Part shown: positions 1 through 6,089 of the stretch, piece after piece
Position numbering within the stretch: the first letter of the stretch is position 1
Layout of the letters: the number at the start of each line of letters is the position of its first letter
Program-made: the position numbers and the translations under genes
NCBI GenBank assembly: GCA_021845705.1
Contig: JAJZVJ010000077.1
Coordinates: forward strand, 1-8,431
Length of the DNA stretch: 8,431 nt
Direction: 5' to 3'
Source: a bacterium
GTDB lineage: Bacteria; Elusimicrobiota; Elusimicrobia; Elusimicrobiales; UBA9959
The notes under the pieces: model-generated
The model's database searches: none
Told to the model about the DNA's origin: nothing
Seen by the model: the letters and a program-made list of their open reading frames with translations, nothing else

Positions 1-104
1 ACGCCGACGTAGACGGCGTCGTAGCCCTCGTCGAGCAGGTCACGCAGGCTCGTGATCGGCGAGTTGTAGCGGATCTCGACGCCGCCGCGGTCCAAGATGA
101 CGCC
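1..104 (-). CDS. Fragment of FAD/NAD(P)-dependent oxidoreductase (GltD-like)
   Basis: Read on the minus strand, the first ~100 bases translate without a stop to a peptide containing GVILDRGGVEIRYNSPI and then LLDEGYDAVYVGV. This is the pattern of the flavoprotein family that includes the glutamate synthase small chain and related NAD(P)H oxidoreductases. In that family a 'GVEIRYN' strand is followed by an 'L..L..EGYDAVFVAxGA' strand ending at the nucleotide-binding glycine turn. Only about 34 residues are present: the C-terminal side is cut by the window edge, and the N-terminal side stops where rsmA sequence begins on the opposite strand. The neighbouring gene is truncated in the wrong place for a normal junction, so this piece probably does not belong next to it. 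The exact family member (GltD, HdrA-associated or similar) cannot be told from so short a piece. Confidence 0.6.
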
Positions 105-479
105 GTCACGGCCGCCGCCGGGGACAGCGACTACGGGGCGCTCTCGCTTTTGACCGCTTCGCGCGCGTCGGCGGAACTGCTTATGGATATAAAGGCCGCG
201 AGCTTCAGCCCGGTGCCCGCGGTGGATTCCTCCGTGCTGGTCTTCCGCCCTAAATCTTATTTCAGCGTTCCGGGCGAGGAAGCAGCCTTCCGCGCGCTCG
301 TTAAAAAAGCCTTTTCCCACAGGCGGAAAACGCTCATCAACTCCCTCGGCCTCTGCGGCGTGGACAAGGCTGCCGCCGCGGCGGCGGTCGAAAAAGCCGG
401 GTTCAAGGCTACTGTAAGGGCCCAGGAGATCCCGCTTGAAGGCTTTGCCGGGCTTTCGGCCCTGCTGGAGTGCAGGTGA
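102..479 (+). CDS. rsmA: 16S rRNA dimethyladenosine transferase, 3' part only
   Basis: RsmA (KsgA) dimethylates two adjacent adenosines near the 3' end of 16S rRNA during late small-subunit assembly, using S-adenosylmethionine. The frame reads TAAAGDSDYGALSLL, matching the family's 'DYGALSVL' segment. It continues with SFSPVPAVDSSVLVF (the 'FxPxPxVDS' segment) and the C-terminal helical lobe FSHRRKTLINSLG, then RAQEIPLEGFAGLSALLE. About 125 residues remain of a family that is usually ~260-280 long. The SAM-binding Rossmann part and the catalytic NLPY motif are missing. The missing half does not lie upstream: sequence before ~100 reads as another gene on the minus strand. An internal TTG at 150 is not a real start, because family sequence extends upstream of it. 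The stop is 18 bp before the next gene. Confidence 0.85.
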   Translation, partial: AVTAAAGDSDYGALSLLTASRASAELLMDIKAASFSPVPAVDSSVLVFRPKSYFSVPGEEAAFRALVKKAFSHRRKTLINSLGLCGVDKAAAAAAVEKAGFKATVRAQEIPLEGFAGLSALLECR

Positions 480-497
480 CGAGGTCCGGATAAACAG

Positions 498-1226
498 ATG
501 AAAACGATAATAGTGCTGCCGGCCTATAACGCCGCGGCCACGCTGCGCAAGACGGTCGAATCCCTGCCCCCGGGGACTTTCGACGAACTGCTGCTGGTGG
601 ACGACTGCTCCTCGGACGGCACCTACGAACTGGCGCTCGAACTCGGCCTGAGCGCGGTAAGACATCCGCGCAACCGCGGCTACGGCGGCAACCAGAAGAC
701 CTGCTATTCGCTAGCGCTTGAGCGGGGGGCGGATATTGTGGTGATGCTGCACCCGGATTACCAGTACGACCCGCAGGTCATCCCTTTCATGACGGGCATT
801 ATAGAGGACGGGATCTGCGACGTGGTCCTCGGGAACCGTATACGCACCAGGGCCGAGGCCCTGGCAGGCGGCATGCCGGTATATAAATACCTCGCCAACA
901 GGGCGCTTACGGTCCTGGAGAACCTGTCCGCCGGCCAGAACCTGGGCGAGTGGCACAGCGGGCTGCGGGCTTATTCCCGGGCGGCGCTCGAAAAAGTCAA
1001 CTGGGCGGAAAATTCGGATGGTTTCGCTTTCGATTCCCAGTATCTTTTCCAGGCGGCCTTCAAGGGGCTGCGCCTGGGGGATATCCCGGTGCCGGCGAAA
1101 TATTTCAGCGAAGCTTCCTCGATAGCTTTTGCCGGAGGGGTCCGGTACGGGCTTGAAACCCTCCTCGCCGCGGCGGAATTCCTGCTGAATAAAACCGGGC
1201 TGCTCCGCACGCCGCGCTACCGCTGA
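498..1226 (+). CDS. Family 2 glycosyltransferase, dolichol-phosphate-mannose-synthase-like
   Basis: A 242-residue inverting GT-A glycosyltransferase of family 2. It probably transfers a sugar from a nucleotide donor to a polyprenyl-phosphate or similar acceptor at the cytoplasmic membrane face. Visible motifs are PAYN (residues 8-11), VDDCSSDGT (34-42, nucleotide-binding Asp pair), NRGYGGNQ (59-66), HPDYQYDP (85-92, where DPM1 has DADLQHPP), LGNRIRTRAEAL (111-122), GEWHSGLRAYSR (150-161) and FDSQ (178-181). There is no C-terminal membrane domain, so it is of the short soluble or peripheral type. The HPD version of the metal site with the GNRI...SGLRAYS block is a recurrent bacterial subfamily whose exact acceptor I cannot name. 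A GAGG at 481-484 is a rather distant Shine-Dalgarno. It follows rsmA by 18 bp and is probably co-transcribed with it. Confidence 0.85.
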   Translation: MKTIIVLPAYNAAATLRKTVESLPPGTFDELLLVDDCSSDGTYELALELGLSAVRHPRNRGYGGNQKTCYSLALERGADIVVMLHPDYQYDPQVIPFMTGIIEDGICDVVLGNRIRTRAEALAGGMPVYKYLANRALTVLENLSAGQNLGEWHSGLRAYSRAALEKVNWAENSDGFAFDSQYLFQAAFKGLRLGDIPVPAKYFSEASSIAFAGGVRYGLETLLAAAEFLLNKTGLLRTPRYR

Positions 1227-1230
1227 ATTA

Positions 1231-1246
1231 TATAAAATAGTATAAT
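1231..1246 (+). promoter_or_regulatory. Possible -10 promoter box upstream of the M24 peptidase
   Basis: The spacer after the glycosyltransferase is sharply AT-rich against its GC-rich surroundings and contains TATAAA (1231-1236) and a perfect TATAAT (1241-1246), about 50 bp before the next start codon. No acceptable TTGACA-like hexamer lies 16-18 bp upstream, since that stretch is GC-rich coding sequence. The call therefore rests on the -10 box alone. Confidence 0.4.
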
Positions 1247-1296
1247 TAAGAGGCCTCCGGAGCATCGGCGGCCTACTTACGTTTTACGGGGTGACC

Positions 1297-2343
1297 ATGA
1301 ATATACACCAGAAGCGCATAAAAGATCTGCAGTATATGCTCAAGCAGCACGGCCTCGACGCCCTGGTGATGGGCCGCACCCTTGAAATAGGCTTCTTCAC
1401 CGGGTTCCACCTGGACGACTGCGCCATGCTGGTCACGCGTTCCGACGCCCGGGTTTTCATGCCGAAGATGTTCGTGGAGCAGTTCCGCTCCAAGATAGGT
1501 TTCGCGGCCGCGGTTCCCGCGGCGGGCAGCGCCGAGGACGCGGCTCTCGCCCGGGTAAAAGAACTTAAACTCAAGCGCGCGGCTTTCGAACCCGAGGCTG
1601 AAACGTACAAACGCGGCACGGCCTGGCGCAAAGCCGGCCTCCTCGAAAAAGAAGGCCTGACGGGCGCCCTGCGGGCGGTCAAAGAGGGGGAGGAGATAGA
1701 GACCCTGCGCAGATCCTGCCGTATAGCCGCCAGGGCTTTCGGCCTGGTCAAGCCGCACATCAAAACGGGCCGCACCGAACTTTCCGTGTACCGCGAACTC
1801 GAGGACACCATGCAGGCCATGGGGGCCAAAGGGCCCTCTTTCAACCTTATCGTCGGCTTCGGCCCGAACTCGGCCATGCCGCACCACGAGACCTCCGAGA
1901 GGAAGCTCCGGAACAACGAGGCGGTCCTCCTGGACTACGGCTGCGTTTACGGGCACTACTGCTCGGATATCACGCGCAGTTATTTTCACGGGAAGGCGAC
2001 GGAAGAATATAAAAAGATCTACTCCACGGTGGCCGGCTCCCAGAAAGCCGGCCTGGCCAAAGTCCGCGCCGGCGTAAAAGCGCGCGACGTGGACGCCGCC
2101 TGCCGCAACTATATCTCGGACGCGGGCTACGGCCAGTATTTCATACATGGGACCGGGCACGGAGTAGGGCTTGAGATCCACGAATTCCCCCGGCTTAATA
2201 CCACTTTCGAGGCCGTGCTGCGCGCCGGCATGGCGGTTACCGTGGAACCCGGCATCTACCTGCACGGGAAATTCGGCGTGCGCATAGAAGATTCGGTGCT
2301 GGTCACTAAGACAGGCTGCGAGATACTTACAAAGACGGCTTAA
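1297..2343 (+). CDS. M24 family aminopeptidase (Xaa-Pro peptidase-like)
   Basis: A cytoplasmic two-metal peptidase of the creatinase/prolidase fold, which removes N-terminal residues or splits Xaa-Pro bonds. Residues ~1-130 form the N-terminal creatinase-like domain; the catalytic pita-bread domain follows. Numbered from the ATG at 1297, all five metal ligands are present: D213 (VLLDYG), D224 (SDITRSY), H288 (GTGHGVG), E317 (VEPGIY) and E331 (RIEDSV). The conserved PHHE segment is also there. At 348 residues it is a normal PepP/PepQ-type length; substrate preference cannot be read from the sequence. The frame is also open from a GTG at 1291. I prefer the ATG at 1297 because the GGGG at 1288-1291 then lies 5 bp upstream, whereas it would touch the GTG. 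lemA starts 19 bp after the stop, so the two are likely one transcript. Confidence 0.88.
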   Translation: MNIHQKRIKDLQYMLKQHGLDALVMGRTLEIGFFTGFHLDDCAMLVTRSDARVFMPKMFVEQFRSKIGFAAAVPAAGSAEDAALARVKELKLKRAAFEPEAETYKRGTAWRKAGLLEKEGLTGALRAVKEGEEIETLRRSCRIAARAFGLVKPHIKTGRTELSVYRELEDTMQAMGAKGPSFNLIVGFGPNSAMPHHETSERKLRNNEAVLLDYGCVYGHYCSDITRSYFHGKATEEYKKIYSTVAGSQKAGLAKVRAGVKARDVDAACRNYISDAGYGQYFIHGTGHGVGLEIHEFPRLNTTFEAVLRAGMAVTVEPGIYLHGKFGVRIEDSVLVTKTGCEILTKTA

Positions 2344-2362
2344 CTACTTAACGGGAGGAACA

Positions 2363-2926
2363 ATGATCGTATTAGCTATCGTATTGCTTTTGCTGGGCGG
2401 CTGGCTGGTGATGACCTTCAACGGGCTGATAAAGCTGCGCAACCAGGTCGCGAACGCCTTCCGCCAGATAGACGTGCAGCTCAAGCGGCGCCATGACCTG
2501 ATCCCCAACCTGGTGGAATCGGTCAAAGGCGAAATGAAGTTCGAGAAGGAAACGCTCGAGCGCGTTATCCAGGCCCGCGCGGCCGCGGTTTCCGCGGGAC
2601 AGGGCGGCAATCCCGGCGAGATAATGGCCAAGGAAGGCATGCTTACCCAGGCCCTGGGCAGGCTGATGGCCGTCTCGGAAAATTACCCCAACCTGAAGGC
2701 TAACGAATCCGTAAAGACCCTGATAGAAGAACTTACCCATACCGAGAACCAGATCGGTTTCGCGCGCCAGTTCTACAACGACGTGGTTACAAAGTTCAAC
2801 ACCGGGCAGCAGGTGTTCCCCACCAATATCTTCTCCTCGCTGCTGGGCTTTACGCCCTCCGCTCTCTGGGAACTCCCGTCCGATTCCCCCGACAGGGAGA
2901 ACGTCAAGGTCGATCTTGCGGTATAA
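2363..2926 (+). CDS. lemA: LemA family membrane-anchored protein
   Basis: A 187-residue LemA protein, the usual family length. An N-terminal membrane helix (residues 2-18) is followed by the family signature FNGLIKLRNQV (19-29), NAFRQIDVQLKRRHDLIPNL (31-50) and VESVKGE. After it come helices with YPNLKANES (109-117) and ARQFYNDVVTKFNT (134-147). LemA proteins are helical-bundle envelope proteins of poorly defined biochemical role, very often encoded beside HtpX-type or TPM-domain genes, as here. The body of the protein would lie outside the membrane. A strong Shine-Dalgarno, GGGAGGA, at 2353-2359 fixes the ATG. The spacer to the next gene holds a long imperfect hairpin. Confidence 0.95.
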   Translation: MIVLAIVLLLLGGWLVMTFNGLIKLRNQVANAFRQIDVQLKRRHDLIPNLVESVKGEMKFEKETLERVIQARAAAVSAGQGGNPGEIMAKEGMLTQALGRLMAVSENYPNLKANESVKTLIEELTHTENQIGFARQFYNDVVTKFNTGQQVFPTNIFSSLLGFTPSALWELPSDSPDRENVKVDLAV

Positions 2927-2949
2927 GCGGATCAAAGATAGGGTATAGA

Positions 2950-2989
2950 GGATCGGGGATCAGGCGTTTCCGCGCCGGATTCCCGGTTC
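2950..2989. repeat. Imperfect intergenic hairpin between lemA and the M48 protease gene
   Basis: GGGGATCAGGCG (2955-2966) pairs with CGCCGGATTCCC (2973-2984) around a six-base loop, with one G-U pair and one A-G mismatch. The stem continues outward to 2950/2989 with further Watson-Crick and G-U pairs, giving about 17 positions. No T-run follows, so it is not a classical intrinsic terminator. It lies 12 bp before the next start codon and could hold or mask the ribosome-binding region. The same spacer shares words (GATCAAAG, CCGGATTCC, GATCGTT) with the spacer at 4667-4750. Confidence 0.55.
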
Positions 2990-3001
2990 CAGATCGTTCA
3001 G

Positions 3002-4039
3002 ATGAATATTTACGAGCAACAGGCTTCCAACCGCCGCATGACGGCTATGCTGATGGGCGTGTTCGTGGCTTTTTTCCTGGTGATCGGGCTGGGGTTCGAT
3101 TATTTCTATCTTAACTTCAATCCCGGAGCGACGCAGACGCGCATGAGCGCGGACGGTTACTACGAGACACGCTCTGCCGGTGCGGCCGGGAATATACCGT
3201 TCGGAACGATAATCGCCCTGCTGATAGGGCTCGGGATGTCCGCCAACAGTCTCATTAACGGGCCCCGCATGGTACTGCGCTCTACGATGGCCCGCCGCGC
3301 CGTCCCGGACAACGAGAAGGAGAAGCAGTACCTGAACGTAGTGGCGGAGATGGCCACCGCGGCCGGGCTGCCGGCGCCGGCGGCTTACATAGTCCCTGAC
3401 CCGGACCTTAACGCTTTCGCTACGGGCACTAACCCGTCAAATTCCGTGATAGCGGTGACCGAGGGCCTGCTGGCCTCCCTCAACCGGGAGGAACTGCAGG
3501 GCGTAGTGTCGCACGAAATGAGCCATATCCGCAACTACGATATGCGCCTGATGACGGTGGCCGCGGCTATGCTGGGCGCTATAGCCCTGCTGAGCGATTT
3601 TGCCGGGCGCAGTATGCGTTTCGGGGGGCGCGGTTCCTCCTCCTCGTCCGGCGGCTCCGGGCGCAAAGGCGGCGGCCTTGCGGCGGTAATAATGTTCGCC
3701 GTCTGGATACTGCTGGTGATACTGGCCCCGCTTATTTCACGGATACTCGCCATGGCTATCTCGCGGCAGCGCGAGTTTCTGGCGGACGCGAGCGGCGCGG
3801 AACTGACGCGCAACCCGCAGGCGCTTATTTCAGCGCTTGAAAAGATACGGGAGGCCGTGATGCCTACCAACGCCATAAACAACGGCGTGGCGCATATGTG
3901 CATCACCGACCCGAGGGGCAGCCTTATAGAGGAAAAAATAGGGTTTGCGGCCGATCTGCTTGCGACGCACCCCCCGATGGAAAAGCGCATCCTTGCCCTG
4001 AAAGTGATGGCTTACCAGACCGCCAACCCGCACGCCTGA
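3002..4039 (+). CDS. htpX: HtpX-like membrane zinc metalloprotease (M48B)
   Basis: A 345-residue integral inner-membrane zinc protease of the M48 family, which degrades misfolded membrane proteins in well-studied relatives. The N-terminus MNIYEQQASNRR is typical for the family. Likely membrane segments are residues ~14-32 and ~66-85, with a second hydrophobic pair ~183-200 and ~225-250. The zinc site HEMSH (H171, E172, H175) and the downstream ligand E258 in RQREFLADASG are intact, as is THPPMEKRI near the end. A flexible Gly/Ser/Arg stretch (207-225) separates the last two hydrophobic segments, as in many HtpX proteins. It pairs with lemA upstream, a common arrangement. No Shine-Dalgarno is visible before the ATG; the start rests on the conserved N-terminus. 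The symbol is by family resemblance; a close HtpX paralogue cannot be excluded. Confidence 0.9.
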   Translation: MNIYEQQASNRRMTAMLMGVFVAFFLVIGLGFDYFYLNFNPGATQTRMSADGYYETRSAGAAGNIPFGTIIALLIGLGMSANSLINGPRMVLRSTMARRAVPDNEKEKQYLNVVAEMATAAGLPAPAAYIVPDPDLNAFATGTNPSNSVIAVTEGLLASLNREELQGVVSHEMSHIRNYDMRLMTVAAAMLGAIALLSDFAGRSMRFGGRGSSSSSGGSGRKGGGLAAVIMFAVWILLVILAPLISRILAMAISRQREFLADASGAELTRNPQALISALEKIREAVMPTNAINNGVAHMCITDPRGSLIEEKIGFAADLLATHPPMEKRILALKVMAYQTANPHA

Positions 4040-4090
4040 AGGTACGCGGTCCGGATTTTCGCACTTTAGACTAACCAACAGGAGACACAA

Positions 4091-4666
4091 ATGATACTTG
4101 CCAGCCAATTCAAAGAAGGGAATATGTTCATCAACGAGAACGGCCAGACCGTGGAGGTCCTGTCCGTTCAGCATCACCGCAAATCCCAGGCCCGCGCCGT
4201 GGTGCGCGTGAAGCTCCGCAACGTCGAGACCGGGTCCATCATAGAGACCGCCTACCGCCCCGAGGACAAGTTCAAGGACGTCATGGTCGAGAAGCGCCCC
4301 AAGACCTATGTCTATTCCGACGGAGGCATGGCTTATTTCATGGACAACGAGAACTACGAGCAGGCCGGGCTGCCGGCCGAGAAGCTTAAAGCCAGCCTTC
4401 CTTTCATGACGGAGAATATGCCCGTCGAGGGCCTTTACCTGAACGGGGTCTTCTTCGGCATCCAGCTGCCCGCCAACCTGATCATGGAAATAACGGAAAC
4501 TGTGGACGGCGTGAGGGGCGACACGGTCTCCAATACGCTGAAGCTGGCCAAGGTCTCCACCGGCCTCGAGATAAAAGTCCCCATGTTCATCAAAGAAGGC
4601 GACAAGGTGCGCATCGACACACGCACGATGGAATACGTGGAGCGCTACACGGAACCTAAAAAATAA
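4091..4666 (+). CDS. efp: Translation elongation factor P
   Basis: EF-P binds between the ribosomal P and E sites and rescues ribosomes stalled on consecutive prolines. This 191-residue protein has the family's three-domain layout: KOW-like domain I (1-~65), OB domain II (~66-127) and OB domain III (~130-187) with GDTVSNTLKLAKVSTGLEIKVP and the ending IKEGDKVRIDTRTMEYVERY. The loop that reaches the peptidyl-transferase centre reads HHRKSQARAVV (residues 28-38). Lys31 is at the tip position, and serine replaces the usual glycine of the PGKGQA form. A lysine tip is the type that is modified in many bacteria, but no modification enzyme gene is in the window. A clear Shine-Dalgarno AGGAG at 4080-4084 sits 6 bp before the ATG. 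Confidence 0.95.
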   Translation: MILASQFKEGNMFINENGQTVEVLSVQHHRKSQARAVVRVKLRNVETGSIIETAYRPEDKFKDVMVEKRPKTYVYSDGGMAYFMDNENYEQAGLPAEKLKASLPFMTENMPVEGLYLNGVFFGIQLPANLIMEITETVDGVRGDTVSNTLKLAKVSTGLEIKVPMFIKEGDKVRIDTRTMEYVERYTEPKK

Positions 4667-4721
4667 TCCGGAATCAAGGGCCTGGTCCGGAAAAAGACGG
4701 TCTTAGCCCGGATTCCGGACC
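4667..4721. repeat. Spacer with two mutually exclusive hairpins
   Basis: Immediately after the efp stop, TCCGGAATC (4667-4675) is a perfect partner of GATTCCGGA (4711-4719). An inner GGGC/GCCC pair (4678-4681 with 4706-4709) extends that stem. Alternatively GGTCCGGAA (4684-4692) pairs perfectly with TTCCGGACC (4713-4721). Both stems use the same 3' arm, so only one can form. No T-run follows. The arms belong to a TCCGGA word family also seen in the spacers at 483-490 and 4049-4056. Confidence 0.5.
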
Positions 4722-4750
4722 CCTGATCAAAGGTCCCGGATCGTTACCTT

Positions 4751-5440
4751 ATGATAAAAGCCGTTATTTTCGACATCGACAACACGCTGATGGATTTCAT
4801 GCGCATGAAGCGCGCCGCCGTGGACGCGGCGGTGGACGCCATGATAGACGCAGGCCTGGCCGTCCCGAAACAGGAGATGGTGGAAAAGATCTTCAAGGTC
4901 TACTGGGCCGAGGGGATAGAGGACCAGAACATCTTCGACAAGGTCCTGACGAAGGAATTCGGCCAGATAGATTACAAGATCCTGGCCGCCGGCATTCTGG
5001 GCTATAAACGCGCCAAAGAAGGGCACATGACCCTTTACCCCCATGTGCGCCTTACGCTTACGGACCTCCTTAAAAGAGGCGTGCGCATGGGCGTGGTCTC
5101 GGACGCTCCCCGCCTGAGCGTGTGGATGCGCATCGTGGGACTCGGCCTGCACCACTATTTCGAACACGTTGTGACTTTCGACGATACCGGCGAGAAAAAA
5201 CCGTCCCCGAAGCCTTTCAAAAAAATACTTGAAAAGCTCGGCGTGGAGCCGGGGGAGTCCATAATGGTGGGGGACTGGGCGGAGCGCGACATAAAAGGCG
5301 CCAAAGCTTTCGGCATGCGTACGGCCTGGGCGAAATACGGCAACGAGTTCGAGACCAAGGTTTCCGGCGCTGATTTCGAGCTCGACGACGTGCACGATAT
5401 AGTCGGTATAATCAGGAGCATAAATGAAAAAGCTGATTAA
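4751..5440 (+). CDS. HAD-superfamily subfamily IA hydrolase
   Basis: A 229-residue cytoplasmic phosphatase or dehalogenase-type enzyme that works through an aspartyl-phosphate intermediate. All four HAD motifs are present: DIDNTL with nucleophile D8 and acid/base D10, VVSDAPR with S117, K150 in GEKKPSPKPF, and VGDWAERDI with D175 and D180 for magnesium. A helical cap (residues ~18-95) sits between motifs I and II, as in subfamily IA. The IEDQNIF, DYKILAAGI and SDAPRLSVW blocks resemble a group of HAD proteins described from archaea and some bacteria (TIGR02253-like); I assign this from memory of the pattern. The substrate is unknown. No Shine-Dalgarno precedes the ATG. The 3' end overlaps the next gene's likely start by 17 bp, suggesting translational coupling. 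Confidence 0.88.
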   Translation: MIKAVIFDIDNTLMDFMRMKRAAVDAAVDAMIDAGLAVPKQEMVEKIFKVYWAEGIEDQNIFDKVLTKEFGQIDYKILAAGILGYKRAKEGHMTLYPHVRLTLTDLLKRGVRMGVVSDAPRLSVWMRIVGLGLHHYFEHVVTFDDTGEKKPSPKPFKKILEKLGVEPGESIMVGDWAERDIKGAKAFGMRTAWAKYGNEFETKVSGADFELDDVHDIVGIIRSINEKAD

Positions 5441-6089
5441 CTCGAATCCCGCATTTGCGGGATTCCCCGCGGAGCGGGTTGAGGACAAGCGCTATGCGCG
5501 CCAGTCCGAAAGGGTGTATGTCACCCGAAGGGCGCCCGCTATGCGGGCGGGAAACTTCCTCAGAAGTTTTCTGGCCAGCGTTCTGGCGCTCTGCCTGGCC
5601 GCGCAGGCGGCGGCCGCTTTGGAAATAACAGCCGTGGATCCTGCGGCCATTAAAGGCGCCGCCAAAGGGGACTTTACCTTCGGCGTGCTTACCGTTAATT
5701 CCGTCTCTTATGAAAAGGGCGCCGTTATCATGCCGAGGACCGAGAGCAAGGGAAAGACTTTCGCCGACATAAAACTTCTCTCCAAGTCGCTTTACGGTAA
5801 ACTTGAGGGCTGCTTTAAGAACGGCTTTAAAAAACCGGCAAAAGCCCCCGTCCGGCCTTCCGTTAAAATAGGCGCTTTTAAATCCCTGAAGTCCAAATCC
5901 CGCCTGGCCAACGCCGAGATAATCCTGGACGGGGACCTGCTCGTTATAGGCGGAGTAATGGCTTCTTCCAGGGAGCCGGGGACCTTCTGGGTGGCCTTCC
6001 CGCCGGAACTGGCTTTTTCCGACGGGTCCTTTAAAAGTTCCGTCGAGTCGGCCGTCATAGCGGCCTGGGCCAAGAAAAACAAAAAATGA
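5424..6089 (+). CDS. Exported protein with two SpoVG-like repeats (tentative)
   Basis: This 221-residue reading frame starts at an ATG with a strong Shine-Dalgarno (AGGAG, 5414-5418) inside the HAD gene's end. A signal-peptide-like core FLRSFLASVLALCLAAQAAA runs from residue 45 to 64 and could be cleaved near A64. Residues 5-42 before it are encoded by an array of small hairpins and look inserted. An in-frame ATG at 5541 (residue 40), preceded by GAAGGG at 5527-5532, would give an ordinary 182-residue precursor. Two regions of the mature part echo the SpoVG fold pattern. Residues ~66-133 have LEITAV and GAVIMPRTESKGKTFADI. Residues ~147-216 have VKIGAFKS, RLANAEIILDGDLLVIGGV, GTFWVAFP and ESAVIAAW. 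SpoVG proteins are normally cytosolic nucleic-acid binders, so export would be odd. The next gene, a subtilase, overlaps by 4 bp. The gene is certain enough; the SpoVG reading is a pattern judgement. Confidence 0.7.
   Translation: MKKLINSNPAFAGFPAERVEDKRYARQSERVYVTRRAPAMRAGNFLRSFLASVLALCLAAQAAAALEITAVDPAAIKGAAKGDFTFGVLTVNSVSYEKGAVIMPRTESKGKTFADIKLLSKSLYGKLEGCFKNGFKKPAKAPVRPSVKIGAFKSLKSKSRLANAEIILDGDLLVIGGVMASSREPGTFWVAFPPELAFSDGSFKSSVESAVIAAWAKKNKK
5444..5571. repeat. Array of six adjacent hairpins, possible palindromic element inserted in frame
   Basis: Six inverted repeats stand almost end to end. (1) GAATCCCGCA/TGCGGGATTC, 5444-5465, two-base loop. (2) CCCGC/GCGGG, 5466-5478, loop GGA. 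(3) GCGC/GCGC, 5489-5499, loop TAT. (4) GGGTG/CACCC, 5512-5526, loop TATGT. (5) CGCCCGC/GCGGGCG, 5533-5549, loop TAT. (6) AAACTTC/GAAGTTT, 5552-5569, loop CTCA, extendable by one G-U and one G-C pair to 5550/5571. CCCGC and GCGGG alternate across the first two, so other pairings are possible. The block keeps the frame open and lies between the start codon and the signal-peptide core of the exported protein. It resembles in concept the Rickettsia palindromic elements that insert into genes in frame; no relation by sequence is claimed. Confidence 0.7.

Noticed and set aside
3..101. Continuation of the rsmA frame to the window start
   Set aside because: The frame is open, but its residues do not resemble the NLPY region or the following helix of RsmA, while the opposite strand reads as a known oxidoreductase segment.
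1273..2265. Long minus-strand open frame (330 codons) opposite the M24 peptidase
   Set aside because: Its translation has no recognisable domain, while the plus strand carries a full set of M24 metal ligands; it is a by-product of GC-rich codon use.
2372..2935. Minus-strand open frame opposite lemA
   Set aside because: LemA on the plus strand is unmistakable and has a strong Shine-Dalgarno; nothing recognisable is encoded opposite.
4727..5488. Minus-strand open frame of 253 codons opposite the HAD gene
   Set aside because: The plus strand shows all four HAD motifs. The minus translation is His/Val/Gly-rich in the way typical of antisense to GC-rich genes.
5444..5571. CRISPR array or intrinsic terminator
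   Set aside because: The repeats are inverted, differ in sequence and have no spacers; there is no T-run and the block is inside an open frame.
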